This document shows, in pieces, positions 8,758-17,999 of a stretch of 64,000 bases of DNA. Under the pieces are notes generated by a model, which was not told the DNA's origin, made no database searches, and worked only from the letters and a program-made list of their open reading frames with translations. The stretch's first letter is position 1; each line of letters begins with the position of its first letter. This stretch comes from Tsukamurella sputi (GTDB taxonomy: Bacteria > Actinomycetota > Actinomycetes > Mycobacteriales > Mycobacteriaceae): positions 1-64,000 of the forward strand of contig NZ_VIGV01000007.1 of NCBI RefSeq assembly GCF_007858445.1, in the 5' to 3' direction. The position numbers and the translations under genes were made by a program.

Positions 8758-10014
8758 GTGTCTGACTACGGTGTGTCCCGTCGCGCGATGCTGGCGGGGA
8801 TCGGCGGGCTGACCCTCGCGGGCGCGCTGGCGGCGTGCGGCGGCAACACCGGTCGGGGCGGCGCGGGCGGCGACGTCCGCGCCTGGTTCCACCAGTACGG
8901 CGAGCAGGGTGCCTCCGCGGCCCTGGCGCGCTACGCCTCCCAATTCCCGGGCGGCGGGGTCCGGGTCGACTCCTTCCCGGGCGATTTCGATCAGAAGATC
9001 TCCTCGGCCCTCGTCAGCGGCGACGGTCCGGACGTCTTCGAGTTCGGGAACGGGCCCACCATCGACATGATCGCGGCCGGTCAGGTGGCCGATCTCACCG
9101 ATCTGCTGGGCGATGCCCGGTCGGACTTCACGCCGGCGCTGCTCGACCGGATGACGTACAAGGGCCGGGTGTACGGCATCCCGCAGGTCACCGACATGCA
9201 GCTGCTGGTCTACAGGAAGTCGATGCTGGACCAGGCGGGCGTGGTGCCCCCGCGCACGCTCGACGAGCTGGTCTCGGCCGCGCGGGCGCTCAACCGCGGT
9301 ACCGTCAAGGGGCTCTTCCTCGGCAACAACGGCGGCGCCGACGTGCTCGGCGGCGTGCTGCTGTGGTCCTCGGGCCACGACTACCTCACCGCGGACCGCC
9401 GGCCCGGCTTCGTCGACGAGGAGGTCGCGGCGGGTCTGCGCACGATGCGCGCACTGTTCACCTCGGGTGATCTGCTGCTCGGCGCGCCGCAGGACTGGTC
9501 CGATCCCGGTGCCTTCATCGCGGGCCAGACCGCGATGCAGTGGACGGGGCTGTGGTCCCTGCCCGCGATCCGCGCGGCCCTCGGCGACGACTTCGGTGTG
9601 AAGCCCTTCCCGGCGATCGGGCCCAACGGCGGGACCAGCGTGCCCTTCGGCGCGTACGGCGCCGCCGTCAACGCCCACGGCGACGTGGAGCGCGCGAAGA
9701 AGTTCGTGCAGTGGCTGTGGGTGCAGCGCACCGATCTGCAGCTCGACTGGGCGCAGAGCTACGGCCTGCACGTCCCCGCGCGCCGCTCGCTGGTCCCGCA
9801 GGCCACGAAGCTCGCGACGGGCCTGTACAACGAGGCGGCCGACCTGGTGAACACCGTCGGGCATCCGCAGACCCCGCTGCTGTGGACCCCGCGCAGCTCC
9901 ACCACGTACCGGGACGCGCTCGACCGGGTGATCCGCAGCGGCGCGGATCCGATGACGGAGCTGCGCGCGGTCGCGACGGTGGTCGAGAAGGAACTCGAGC
10001 GGTTCCCGAACTGA
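8758..10014 (+). CDS. ABC importer solute-binding lipoprotein, sugar family
   Basis: The product is 418 aa. The N-terminus reads VSRRAMLAGIGGLTLAGALAACGG, a twin-arginine type signal ending in a lipobox (LAAC), so it is probably folded before export and lipid-anchored outside. The mature part has the family-1 solute-binding pattern (GDGPDVFEFGNGP, TYKGRVYGIPQVTDMQLLVYRKSML, MQWTGLWSLPA). Two permease genes follow with overlapping stops and starts. The substrate is probably a sugar or glycerol-phosphate-type compound; UspC is a possible counterpart. Confidence 0.9.
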   Translation: MSDYGVSRRAMLAGIGGLTLAGALAACGGNTGRGGAGGDVRAWFHQYGEQGASAALARYASQFPGGGVRVDSFPGDFDQKISSALVSGDGPDVFEFGNGPTIDMIAAGQVADLTDLLGDARSDFTPALLDRMTYKGRVYGIPQVTDMQLLVYRKSMLDQAGVVPPRTLDELVSAARALNRGTVKGLFLGNNGGADVLGGVLLWSSGHDYLTADRRPGFVDEEVAAGLRTMRALFTSGDLLLGAPQDWSDPGAFIAGQTAMQWTGLWSLPAIRAALGDDFGVKPFPAIGPNGGTSVPFGAYGAAVNAHGDVERAKKFVQWLWVQRTDLQLDWAQSYGLHVPARRSLVPQATKLATGLYNEAADLVNTVGHPQTPLLWTPRSSTTYRDALDRVIRSGADPMTELRAVATVVEKELERFPN

Positions 10015-10961
10015 TGTCCGTCCGCCCGGTCCGGCCCGCCGGATCCCGCGTCCGCGGGGCCCTGCGCGATTCGCCCCATCTCTGGTTCTGGGTGATGACG
10101 GGGCCCTTCCTGCTCGGGCTCCTGGTCTTCGTCGTCGTCCCGATCGGCTGGAGCGTCTGGCTGAGTCTGTTCGACGCCCACAACACGGTCACGCCGACGC
10201 GGTTCGTGGGGCTCGACAACTACCGGGACATGCTGGGCGACCCCGCCTTCCGGTCCAGCCTGCTCACCTTCGTGGTCTTCGCCGCGGTCGTCGTGCCGCT
10301 GACCTTCGCCGGCTCGCTCGCGCTCGCGGTCCTGGTGAACGGCGTGCGCCGCTTCCAGCCCTTCCTCCGGTCGGTCTTCTTCCTCCCGGTGGCGTGCAGC
10401 TACGTCGCCGCGTCGCTGATCTGGCGGGGCGCGATCTTCCCCGGCGTGCCGACAGGCGTCGCCAACTCGGCGCTCCGCACGGTGGGGGCCGAACCCGTCG
10501 CCTGGCTGTCGGTGGTGGATCCGCCCTGGTACTGGCTGGTGCTGGTGACGCTGCGGCTGTGGCTGCAGCTCGGCTTCTACATGATCCTGTTCCTCGCGGC
10601 CCTGCAGCGCGTGCCGAAGCAGCTGTACGAGGCGGCCGCGCTCGACGGGGCGTCGCCCTGGACCGTCTTCGCCCGGATCACGTTCCCGCAGCTGCGCGCC
10701 GTCTCGGTGGCGGTGCTGCTGCTCGCGACGGTGAACGCCTTCCAGGCCTTCGACGAGTTCTACGGCGTGATGGCCACCGCGCAGGGCTACCCCCCGTACG
10801 CCCGCCCGCCGCTCGTCTACCTGTACTACGTCGCGGTCGGCAACGGTCAGGACTTCGGCCACGGCGGCGCGGGCGGCATCCTGCTGACGGTCCTGATCGG
10901 GCTCATCGCGCTCGCCCAGGGGCGGTTCACCGGCCTGTTCGGGCGACGGGAGGAACTGTGA
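10014..10961 (+). CDS. ABC sugar-type importer permease 1 (MalF-like)
   Basis: The product (315 aa) has about six transmembrane segments and the ATPase-contacting loop EAAALDGASPWTVFARITFPQL, the EAA motif of MalF-type permeases. The ATG overlaps the stop of the binding-protein gene (TGATG). The C-terminus GRREEL overlaps the start of the next permease by four bases (GTGA). It forms the membrane channel together with the next gene. No ATPase gene follows. Confidence 0.9.
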   Translation: MSVRPVRPAGSRVRGALRDSPHLWFWVMTGPFLLGLLVFVVVPIGWSVWLSLFDAHNTVTPTRFVGLDNYRDMLGDPAFRSSLLTFVVFAAVVVPLTFAGSLALAVLVNGVRRFQPFLRSVFFLPVACSYVAASLIWRGAIFPGVPTGVANSALRTVGAEPVAWLSVVDPPWYWLVLVTLRLWLQLGFYMILFLAALQRVPKQLYEAAALDGASPWTVFARITFPQLRAVSVAVLLLATVNAFQAFDEFYGVMATAQGYPPYARPPLVYLYYVAVGNGQDFGHGGAGGILLTVLIGLIALAQGRFTGLFGRREEL

Positions 10962-11779
10962 CCGGCGGCGCCGCGCGGGTGGTGCGCTCCGTGCTGCTGA
11001 TCGGCCTGGCGGCGCTGTTCCTCCTGCCGCTGTACCTGCTGGTCCGGGGTGCGATCGGGACCTCGATGGACGTCGCGACGGGGGACTGGCTGCCGCGGGC
11101 GCCGGTCGGCGACAACGTCCGGGCGATCTTCTCCGACGAGGCGCGCCCGCTCGGCCGCGCGCTGCTCAACTCGACGACGGTGGCGGTGCTGCAGACGGTG
11201 GGGACGATCGCCGTCGCGCTCCCGGCGGGCTACGCCTTCGCGCGGATCCGCGTCGCGTACGCGGGCAGGGTCTTCGCGGTGGTCCTCGCGACGCTGCTGG
11301 TCCCGGCCGCGGTGACCTTCGTCCCGACCTTCGTCATGGTCTCGACGCTCGGCTGGGTGTCGTCGCTGCGCGGCTTGGTGATCCCCGGCCTGTTCCAGGC
11401 GACGGCGGTCTTCCTGTTCCGGCAGCACTTCCTCGGCCTGCCCCGGGAGTTGGAGGAGGCGGCGGTGCTCGACGGGGCCGGACCGGGCCGGATCTTCGCG
11501 GCGATCGCGCTGCCCGGCGCGGGGCCCGTCACGGCCGCGGTCGCCACCATCACCTTCGTCGGCAGCTGGAACGCGTTCCTGTGGCCGCTCGTGATCGGGC
11601 AGGACCCGCAGTCCTGGACGGTCCAGCTGGTGCTCTCGAGCTACATCACGGCGCAGTCGGTGAACGTGCCCGCGATGTTCGCGGCGGCGCTGGTATCGAT
11701 CGCCCCGCTCCTGGCGTTCTTCCTGGTAGCGCAGCGTTGGATCGCGGCGGGAGTGGAGCGGACGGGCATCTCCGGCTGA
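10958..11779 (+). CDS. ABC sugar-type importer permease 2 (MalG-like)
   Basis: The product (273 aa) has about six transmembrane helices and the EAA loop ELEEAAVLDGAGPGRIFAAIALP. It ends with helix LVSIAPLLAFFLVAQRWIAAGV. The GTG start overlaps the upstream permease stop, so the three importer genes are one operon. The block has no nucleotide-binding subunit; in related bacteria, such importers (UspABC, several Streptomyces systems) borrow a shared MsiK/SugC-type ATPase encoded elsewhere. Confidence 0.9.
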   Translation: MTGGAARVVRSVLLIGLAALFLLPLYLLVRGAIGTSMDVATGDWLPRAPVGDNVRAIFSDEARPLGRALLNSTTVAVLQTVGTIAVALPAGYAFARIRVAYAGRVFAVVLATLLVPAAVTFVPTFVMVSTLGWVSSLRGLVIPGLFQATAVFLFRQHFLGLPRELEEAAVLDGAGPGRIFAAIALPGAGPVTAAVATITFVGSWNAFLWPLVIGQDPQSWTVQLVLSSYITAQSVNVPAMFAAALVSIAPLLAFFLVAQRWIAAGVERTGISG

Positions 11780-11932
11780 GCATCGAGTGGCCCGGGTCAC
11801 TGCTTCTCGACCCCGCCGACCGGGACACGCCGGGCGCGCTGATAGGTGGATTCACTGGCTCTATCGGTTGCTCCGGCTTAGTCTGAACCGGTTCTGCCTC
11901 GCCCACAGCGGGCCGGGCGAGAGGAGACGATG

Positions 11933-12889
11933 ATGTCGGTCACCGAGCATCGCGGAGTCAGTGCCCAGTCGGCGCTGGCCATCGCGGGCGCCCGCCTGCT
12001 GCTCAAGCCGCTGATCGGCCTGTACCCGGTGCGGTCCTGGTCCTTCGGTCCTCTCGCGCTCGGGGAGGGCCTCGCCAAGCTGATCGGCTGGATGCCCGGC
12101 GACGTCGAGGTCGATCGCATGGAGCTCGCGGGAGTGCAGGTGGAGCGGCTCGTTCCGACGTCCGGCACCCTCCGTTCCGACACCGCGATCTGCTACTACC
12201 ACGGCGGGGCCTTCCTCGCCGGCGGGCCGGCGACGCACCGTCGGGTGGCGGCGGCCCTGGCCCGGGCGCTGGGCGTGACCGTCTACAACGTCGATTACCG
12301 GCAGCTGCCCGACGTGGGCGTCAGCACCTCCGTCGACGACGGCTACCGCGTGTACCGCGCGGTCGCCGACTCCGGCCGGTACCGCCAGGTGGCGGTCGGC
12401 GGCGATTCGGCCGGCGGCTACATCTCGGCCAAGGTCGTGGAGCTCGCGCACCTGGACGCGGCCCGCAGCCCCGTCGCCTACTTCGGCTTCTCGCCGCTGC
12501 TCACCCCGACCGTCGAGGACGGCGACCCGCGATACGAGATCGACGACGCCTACCTCACCGTCGGCAAGCTGCGGGGCCTGCGCGACTTCTTCGACCGCGG
12601 CCCGGTGGCGCCCCGCGGCCACGACGACGCGACCGAGATCGACCCCGCGGCCTTTCCCGCGACGCTCGTCATCGCGTGCACGCAGGAGATGCTGCGCGTG
12701 GACGCCGAGCGCCTGCACGCCCGGCTGGACGGCGCGGGGCAGCCCTGCGACCTGCACCTGTACGAGGGCGGGGTGCACGCCTTCCCGGTGCTCGCCGGAG
12801 CGACGCCCGAGAGCGCGCAGGCCGTCCAGATCACGGCGCTGTTCCTCGAGGCCGCGTTCGAGGCGCGCCTGCAGCGCCGCGCCGCGTAG
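11933..12889 (+). CDS. Alpha/beta-hydrolase of the hormone-sensitive lipase family
   Basis: The product (about 318 aa) carries the HSL-family oxyanion motif HGGAF (in YYHGGAFLAGGPATH), the nucleophile elbow GGDSAGGY, and a catalytic His in GGVHAFPV. It should hydrolyse short or medium acyl esters. Two ATGs lie in tandem at 11930 and 11933; the second is better spaced from AGGAG at 11922-11926. It stands alone between the importer operon and an acyl-CoA synthetase on the same strand. The substrate is not predictable. Confidence 0.88.
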   Translation: MSVTEHRGVSAQSALAIAGARLLLKPLIGLYPVRSWSFGPLALGEGLAKLIGWMPGDVEVDRMELAGVQVERLVPTSGTLRSDTAICYYHGGAFLAGGPATHRRVAAALARALGVTVYNVDYRQLPDVGVSTSVDDGYRVYRAVADSGRYRQVAVGGDSAGGYISAKVVELAHLDAARSPVAYFGFSPLLTPTVEDGDPRYEIDDAYLTVGKLRGLRDFFDRGPVAPRGHDDATEIDPAAFPATLVIACTQEMLRVDAERLHARLDGAGQPCDLHLYEGGVHAFPVLAGATPESAQAVQITALFLEAAFEARLQRRAA

Positions 12890-12954
12890 GTCCGGGCGCA
12901 CCGACCCGGCCGAGCCGCCCGCGCGGCCGGACAGCGGCGGCTTAGGCTGGGGAC

Positions 12955-14373
12955 ATGCTGCTGCCCCACATCGTCACGCCCGTCCCGCCCGGATCCGATG
13001 GTGAGCCGGCTGTCACCGTCGGCGGGCGCACGCTGACGCGGACGGAACTGATCGGTGCCACCACCGCCGTCGCCGAACGACTCGGTGGACTGGGCGTGCG
13101 CGGGCCGGTCGCTGTGTGGGCCGAGCCGACGCTCGCCACGGTGATCGCGATCGTCGGAGGGATCCGCGCCGGCGTACCGGTGGTGCCCGTCCCGCCCGAT
13201 TCGGGGACGGCCGAGATCGCCCACGTACTCTCCGATTCCGGCGCGCAGGCATGGCTCGGTACGACGCCCGCCGATCCGCACGGGCTTCCGGCCGTGCCGG
13301 TGCGCGAGCACGCCCGCGGCTGGCACGCGCTGCCCGAGCCGGCGGGCGAAGCGACGGCCCTGATCATGTACACCTCCGGCACGACGGGCGCGCCGAAGGG
13401 AGTCCCGATCCGCCGTGCGGCGATCGCGGCGTGCATCGACGGCCTCGCCGACGCCTGGGACTGGACCGCGAACGACACCCTGGTGCACGGCCTGCCGCTC
13501 TTCCACGTGCACGGGCTGATCCTCGGCGTCCTGGGGCCGCTGCGCGTGGGGAGCCCGCTCGTGCACACCGGGAAGCCGACGCCCGAGGCGTACGCCGCCG
13601 CGGGCGGCACGATGTACTTCGGCGTGCCCACAGTGTGGTCGCGCATCGCCCGCGATCCGGAATCCGCTGCGCCACTGCGCGATGCCCGCCTGCTGATCTC
13701 CGGCAGCGCGCCGCTGCCCGCGCCCGTCTTCGAGAAGATCCGCGAGCTCACGGGCCACGAGATCGTGGAGCGCTACGGCATGACGGAGACCCTCATCACG
13801 GTCAGCGCCCGCGCCGACGGCGAGCGTCGCCCGGGGTGGGTGGGCCTGCCGATCGCGGGGGTCGAGTCGCGGATCATCGCGGAAACGGGCGGGGAGGCTC
13901 CGCACGACGGAGAGACGATCGGGGCACTGCAGATCCGCGGCCCCATGGTCGGCACGCAGTACCTCGGCCGCCCCGAGGCGACGGCCGAGTCCTGGGTGGG
14001 CGAGGGCTGGTTCGACACCGGCGACGTCGCGGTCATCGACCCGTCGGGCTTCCACCGCATCGTGGGCCGCGCGTCCACCGACCTGATCAAGACGGGCGGC
14101 TTCCGCGTGGGCGCCGGCGAGATCGAGGCCGCGCTGCTCGGTCACGAGGACGTCCGCGAGGCCGCCGTCGTCGGACTGCCCGACGAGGACCTCGGCCAGC
14201 GGCTGGTCGCCTTCGTCGTCTCCGACGGTCCGCGGGATGACGCGGCCGCCACCGCGATCGTGGAGTTCGTGGGGGAGACGCTGTCGAAGCACAAGCGGCC
14301 CCGCGAGATCCGCTTCGTCGACGACCTGCCCCGCAATCCGATGGGCAAGGTGCAGAAGAAGCTGCTGCTGTAA
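12955..14373 (+). CDS. Acyl-CoA synthetase, MatB/FadD36-like
   Basis: The product (472 aa) has a complete ANL set: YTSGTTGAPKGVP (ATP loop), RYGMTETL (A5), WFDTGDVA (A7), GRASTDLIKTGGFRVGAGEIE (hinge), and NPMGKVQKKLLL with the catalytic lysine. The short length, the RYGMTET motif and overall likeness suggest the malonyl-CoA synthetase MatB or mycobacterial FadD36 rather than a long-chain FadD. It would activate a small carboxylic acid to its CoA ester in the cytoplasm. It converges with a LysR gene eight bases away. Confidence 0.85.
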   Translation: MLLPHIVTPVPPGSDGEPAVTVGGRTLTRTELIGATTAVAERLGGLGVRGPVAVWAEPTLATVIAIVGGIRAGVPVVPVPPDSGTAEIAHVLSDSGAQAWLGTTPADPHGLPAVPVREHARGWHALPEPAGEATALIMYTSGTTGAPKGVPIRRAAIAACIDGLADAWDWTANDTLVHGLPLFHVHGLILGVLGPLRVGSPLVHTGKPTPEAYAAAGGTMYFGVPTVWSRIARDPESAAPLRDARLLISGSAPLPAPVFEKIRELTGHEIVERYGMTETLITVSARADGERRPGWVGLPIAGVESRIIAETGGEAPHDGETIGALQIRGPMVGTQYLGRPEATAESWVGEGWFDTGDVAVIDPSGFHRIVGRASTDLIKTGGFRVGAGEIEAALLGHEDVREAAVVGLPDEDLGQRLVAFVVSDGPRDDAAATAIVEFVGETLSKHKRPREIRFVDDLPRNPMGKVQKKLLL

Positions 14374-14381
14374 CCGATCGC

Positions 14382-15272
14382 CTACGCGCGGTGCGCGGCC
14401 TCGGCGAGGAGGAAGTCGTGCAGGTGCCGGGCGGCGGGAGCGAGCGTCGTGGTGGCCCGGGCCAGCGCGATCGCGCGACGGTGCTCGCCGACGAGGGGCA
14501 CCTCCACCGTCTCCGACGGTGCGCGGTCGTCGTGCGGGAGCAGGGCCACTCCGAGGCCGCGCGCGACGAGCTCGCGGATGGTCGCGAACTCGGTGACCTC
14601 GACGGCGATCTCGGGCGCGAAGCCCGCCGCGGCGCACCACTGCTCGGTGCTGCCCCGCAGGTGGTAGTCGGGCGGATTGGCGATGAAGGTCTCGAAGCGC
14701 AACCGGGCCAGGTGGATCCGCGGAGCTTCGGCCAGCGGGTGGCCCGCCGGGAGCGTCGCCAGGATCTCCTGCGCTCCGATCACGGTGTGCTGCAGACGCT
14801 CCGGCGGCGGAATGGTCACCGCGAGGTCGAGCGCGCCGTTCTCGAGGTCGCGCACGAGGGCGGAGCCGTGGCCCTGTTTGAGGGTGACGGTGATGCCGGG
14901 GTGGTCCCGCCGGAACGCGGAGAGGAGGTCCGGTAGATCGCCGGTGCCCATCGTCAGTGGGAAGCCGAACCGGACCGTGCCGTGCTCGCCGTCGCCCTCG
15001 TCGACCACCGCGTCGATCGCCAGGGCCAGCTCGTGCAGCGGTTCCCGGATGCGCGCCGCGAGGGCCGATCCGGCGGGCGTGAGGCGCACAGTGCGGCCGG
15101 AGTGGACGAGCAGCGGCGTCTTCAGGTCGTTCTCCAACGCGTGGATCCTCCGGCTCATGGAGGACTGCGGTACCCCGAGAGTCTCCGCGGCGCGTGTCAT
15201 GTGGCCGTCGTGGGCGGCGAGCTCGGCGAGGGCCTGCAGCTGCGGCGCGAACAGGGACAACCATTGATCCAT
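14382..15272 (-). CDS. LysR-family transcriptional regulator
   Basis: The product (296 aa) has an N-terminal winged HTH (LQALAELAAHDGHMTRAAETLGVPQSSMSRRIHALENDL) and the periplasmic-binding-like effector domain. ATG 15272 (MDQWLSLF) is the likely start; an ATG at 15293 would add seven residues. It is divergent from the malate:quinone oxidoreductase gene with about 93 bp between, the classic layout for a LysR protein controlling its neighbour. The effector is unknown; malate or another dicarboxylate is a guess. Confidence 0.88.
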   Translation of the reverse strand: MDQWLSLFAPQLQALAELAAHDGHMTRAAETLGVPQSSMSRRIHALENDLKTPLLVHSGRTVRLTPAGSALAARIREPLHELALAIDAVVDEGDGEHGTVRFGFPLTMGTGDLPDLLSAFRRDHPGITVTLKQGHGSALVRDLENGALDLAVTIPPPERLQHTVIGAQEILATLPAGHPLAEAPRIHLARLRFETFIANPPDYHLRGSTEQWCAAAGFAPEIAVEVTEFATIRELVARGLGVALLPHDDRAPSETVEVPLVGEHRRAIALARATTTLAPAARHLHDFLLAEAAHRA

Positions 15273-15365
15273 ATTCGGATGATACGCGCGCATTACTTCA
15301 TTGGACGGATGGATGGTCGGGAGCCGACGCTGGAGCGGTACCCGCAGTCGTCCAGGAGGTCTCCG

Positions 15366-16760
15366 ATGCACACGCACTCCACCCAGGGTTTCGATGCCGA
15401 CGTCGTCCTGATCGGCGGCGGCATCATGTCCGCCACGCTCGGCGCGATGCTCACACAGCAGCGCCCCGATTGGCGGATCGTTCTCCTCGAACGTGCCGAC
15501 GGTCTCGCTACGGAGAGCAGCGGGCCGTGGAACAACGCCGGCACCGGGCACAGCGGCTTCTGCGAACTCAACTACATGCCGGACCCCACCGACGGCACCA
15601 AGCCGGTGTCGATGGTCGAGCAGTTCGCCCGGAGCCGGGCCTGGTGGGACGGACTCGTCGCCACGGGCGGCCTCGACGGCGGTTTCCTGCACACCGTCCC
15701 GCATCTCGACGTGGTCTTCGGCGAGCGTGACATGAGTTACCTGCGGCAGCGGTACGAGACGCTGCGCACGCACCCCGCGTTCGCCGCGATGGAGTACACC
15801 GAGAACCCGGAGACGATCCGGCAGTGGGCGCCGCTCGTGATGGAGGGGCGCGGGCCGGAATCGATGTGGGGCCGCATGGCCGCCACCCGGCATCCCGGCG
15901 GCACCGACGTGGATTTCGGGGCGCTCACCCGCGGCCTGGTGTCGATCGTCACCAGCGCCGGCGGCGAGGTGCGCTACGGGCACGAGGTGACTCGGCTGCG
16001 GCGCACCCTCGCGGGCTGGTCGGTGCGCGGGCGGAGTCCGCAGGGCCGGTTCGACATCCGTGCCCGGCGCGTCTTCGTCGGCGCTGGCGGCAACGCACTG
16101 CGCCTGCTGCAGAGCGCGCGCCTGCCCGAAGTGCGCGGCTACGCGGTCCTGCCCGTCGGCGCCGCCTTCCTGCGCTGCTCCGATCCCGAGGTCGCGCGCC
16201 GGCTCGACGGGAAGGTGTACGGCCAGGCCGCGATCGGCGCACCGCCGATGTCGGTGCCGCACCTGGACCGCCGGTACGTCGACGGTGCCGATCACCTCCT
16301 GTTCGGCCCGTACGCGACGTTCAGTACCAAGTTGCTCAAGCACGGACGGCTCACCGACTTCTTCCGCACGCTGCGGCCGGGGAATCTGCACGTCATCACG
16401 GCCGCCGGGCTGCAGAACCTGTCCCTCGTGCGCTATCTGATCGGCCAGCTGGCGGCGAGCCGGAGGGCGAAGTTCGCCCAGCTGCAGCGCTTCTACCCGG
16501 ATGCGGATCCGGCGCAGTGGGAACTCGTCGCGGCCGGCCAGCGGGCGCAGCTGGTGACGCCGGACCGCCGCCGGATCGGCGTCCTGCAGCAGGGGACCGA
16601 GCTGGTCACCGGCGCGGACGGCACGATCGCGGGGCTGCTCGGCGCGTCGCCGGGCGCCAGCACCGCGGTGCCGATCATGGAGGATCTCCTGGCGCGGTGG
16701 GGTGTCACCGGCGCGGTGGAGCGGGACGAGAACGTCGAGAACTCACCCGCCGCACAGTGA
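15366..16760 (+). CDS. mqo: Malate:quinone oxidoreductase
   Basis: The product (464 aa) is a membrane-associated FAD enzyme that oxidises malate to oxaloacetate and passes electrons to menaquinone. Visible signatures are the FAD fold VVLIGGGIMSATLGAML, LERADGLATESSGPWNNAGTGHSGFCELNY, DVDFGALTRGLV, and VFVGAGGNAL. It is shorter than C. glutamicum Mqo (about 500 aa). The ATG at 15366 has AGGAGGT about 11 bases before it. It is probably controlled by the divergent LysR gene. Confidence 0.92.
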   Translation: MHTHSTQGFDADVVLIGGGIMSATLGAMLTQQRPDWRIVLLERADGLATESSGPWNNAGTGHSGFCELNYMPDPTDGTKPVSMVEQFARSRAWWDGLVATGGLDGGFLHTVPHLDVVFGERDMSYLRQRYETLRTHPAFAAMEYTENPETIRQWAPLVMEGRGPESMWGRMAATRHPGGTDVDFGALTRGLVSIVTSAGGEVRYGHEVTRLRRTLAGWSVRGRSPQGRFDIRARRVFVGAGGNALRLLQSARLPEVRGYAVLPVGAAFLRCSDPEVARRLDGKVYGQAAIGAPPMSVPHLDRRYVDGADHLLFGPYATFSTKLLKHGRLTDFFRTLRPGNLHVITAAGLQNLSLVRYLIGQLAASRRAKFAQLQRFYPDADPAQWELVAAGQRAQLVTPDRRRIGVLQQGTELVTGADGTIAGLLGASPGASTAVPIMEDLLARWGVTGAVERDENVENSPAAQ

Positions 16761-16822
16761 GGTGTGCTTTTCTCCTTTCGGGCGAATGCCCGAATTCGGT
16801 TCCGTGTCTAAGGAGACTCGCT

Positions 16823-17272
16823 ATGAATCGCTCCCTCGTCATCGCCTCCGCGGTGGTCTTCGCGTCGATCGGACTGGCCGCCTGCGGCGGCGGCTCCGAT
16901 AAGGGCTCGGACACCGCTTCGGGAAGCACCGATGCCAAGACCGTCGTCAAGGTGGACGGCAAGGACCTCACGGGCGTCGACCTGAGCAACGTCGGCTGCA
17001 CCAAGCAGGGCGACCGCTTCGCGATCGGCGCCGGAGGCACCTCGGGCGGCGTCGGCGCAACCCTCAAGTCCGGGAACCCGCCCACCGTCGAGACCGTCGG
17101 CATCACCGTCGACGGCACCGCCCTCGCGGTCGGCCCGGGTGTCGGCAAGGCCACCGTCAAGGTCGACGGTGACCGCTACACCATCACCGGTACCGCGAGC
17201 GGTGCCAGCATGTCGAACCCGATGGCGGGCATGGTCTCGAAGGACTTCGAGATCATCGTCACCTGCAAGTAG
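16823..17272 (+). CDS. LpqH-family (19 kDa antigen-like) lipoprotein
   Basis: The product (149 aa) has a signal peptide with lipobox (SAVVFASIGLAACGGG), a Ser/Asp/Thr linker, then a small beta domain resembling LpqH: VKVDGKDLTG, VGCTKQGDRFAI, and a final IIVTCK. Two Cys in the mature domain (VGCTKQ and TCK) could form a disulfide. LpqH proteins are abundant surface lipoproteins of mycobacteria and relatives. AAGGAGA precedes the ATG. Its last 14 bases overlap the end of the convergent gene. Confidence 0.85.
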   Translation: MNRSLVIASAVVFASIGLAACGGGSDKGSDTASGSTDAKTVVKVDGKDLTGVDLSNVGCTKQGDRFAIGAGGTSGGVGATLKSGNPPTVETVGITVDGTALAVGPGVGKATVKVDGDRYTITGTASGASMSNPMAGMVSKDFEIIVTCK

Positions 17273-17999
17273 CGCGCGCTTGCGCGACCGCGTCGGCGGG
17301 GTCCCCGCGCCACGGCTCACCGTGGCCGGGGGCCAGCTGATCGGCGTCGAGCGCGGCGATCGCGTCGAGGGTCGCGACGGTGCGGGGCACGTCGTGGCTG
17401 AAGAAGCCGGGAAGCAGTTGCGGCCCGGTCGATCCCGACAGGGGATGCCCTGTCACCAGCGCGTCGCCCGTGGCGACCACGCCGCCCGGCAGCAGGAAGG
17501 CCGTGTGGCCCGACGTGTGCCCCGCGCACGGTACCGGGACAGGCGCCCCCGGCAGGTCCAGCGGCGCCCCGGAGGGCGGCACCGCGAAGGACTGCGCATA
17601 GGGCATCGCGACGTGCCCGAGCACTCCGACCCGGGCGACGTCCGCCATCCAGCGCCAGGTGCGCGGACGCCAGGCGATCGGCACCAGGTCGAGCGGCGCC
17701 GCCTGCTCGTGCGCCTCGCCGCGGGCGTGCGCGATCTCGTCCGGGTGCGCCAGCACCGGTGTGCCGTACCGCTCGTGCAGCTTCGCGATCCCGCCCACGT
17801 GGTCGATGTGCGCGTGCGTCACCAGGATCGCGCGTACGTCCTGCGGTCGCCGCCCGATCGATGCCAGTGCGGCCTCGACCCGGTCCACGTCGCCGGCCCA
17901 GCCCGCGTCGATGAGGGTCACGTCGGCACCGTCGACCAGGGCGAGGAAGTTGACGTGCGTGCCGGAACCGAACCAGACGCCGTGCGCGAGTTCGCGCAT
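17259..17999 (-). CDS. Metallo-beta-lactamase fold hydrolase
   Basis: The product (246 aa) has the metal motif THAHIDHVGG (HxHxDH), a second ligand region CAGHTSGHTAF, and ATGDALV with the bridging Asp. It resembles glyoxalase II-like hydrolases; the substrate is not clear. The ATG overlaps the glgB stop (ATGA), so it is the last gene of the glgE-glgB transcript and may be translationally coupled. Nothing known of the family ties it to glycogen. Confidence 0.85.
   Translation of the reverse strand: MRELAHGVWFGSGTHVNFLALVDGADVTLIDAGWAGDVDRVEAALASIGRRPQDVRAILVTHAHIDHVGGIAKLHERYGTPVLAHPDEIAHARGEAHEQAAPLDLVPIAWRPRTWRWMADVARVGVLGHVAMPYAQSFAVPPSGAPLDLPGAPVPVPCAGHTSGHTAFLLPGGVVATGDALVTGHPLSGSTGPQLLPGFFSHDVPRTVATLDAIAALDADQLAPGHGEPWRGDPADAVAQARATCR

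Noticed and set aside
4852-9864. A 1670-codon open frame on the minus strand
   Set aside because: It runs antisense to the hydrolase/ligase fusion, the thioredoxin-like gene and the solute-binding gene, which have clear family motifs. Its translation is Arg/His/Asp-rich without any recognisable domain, a usual by-product of high GC coding on the other strand.
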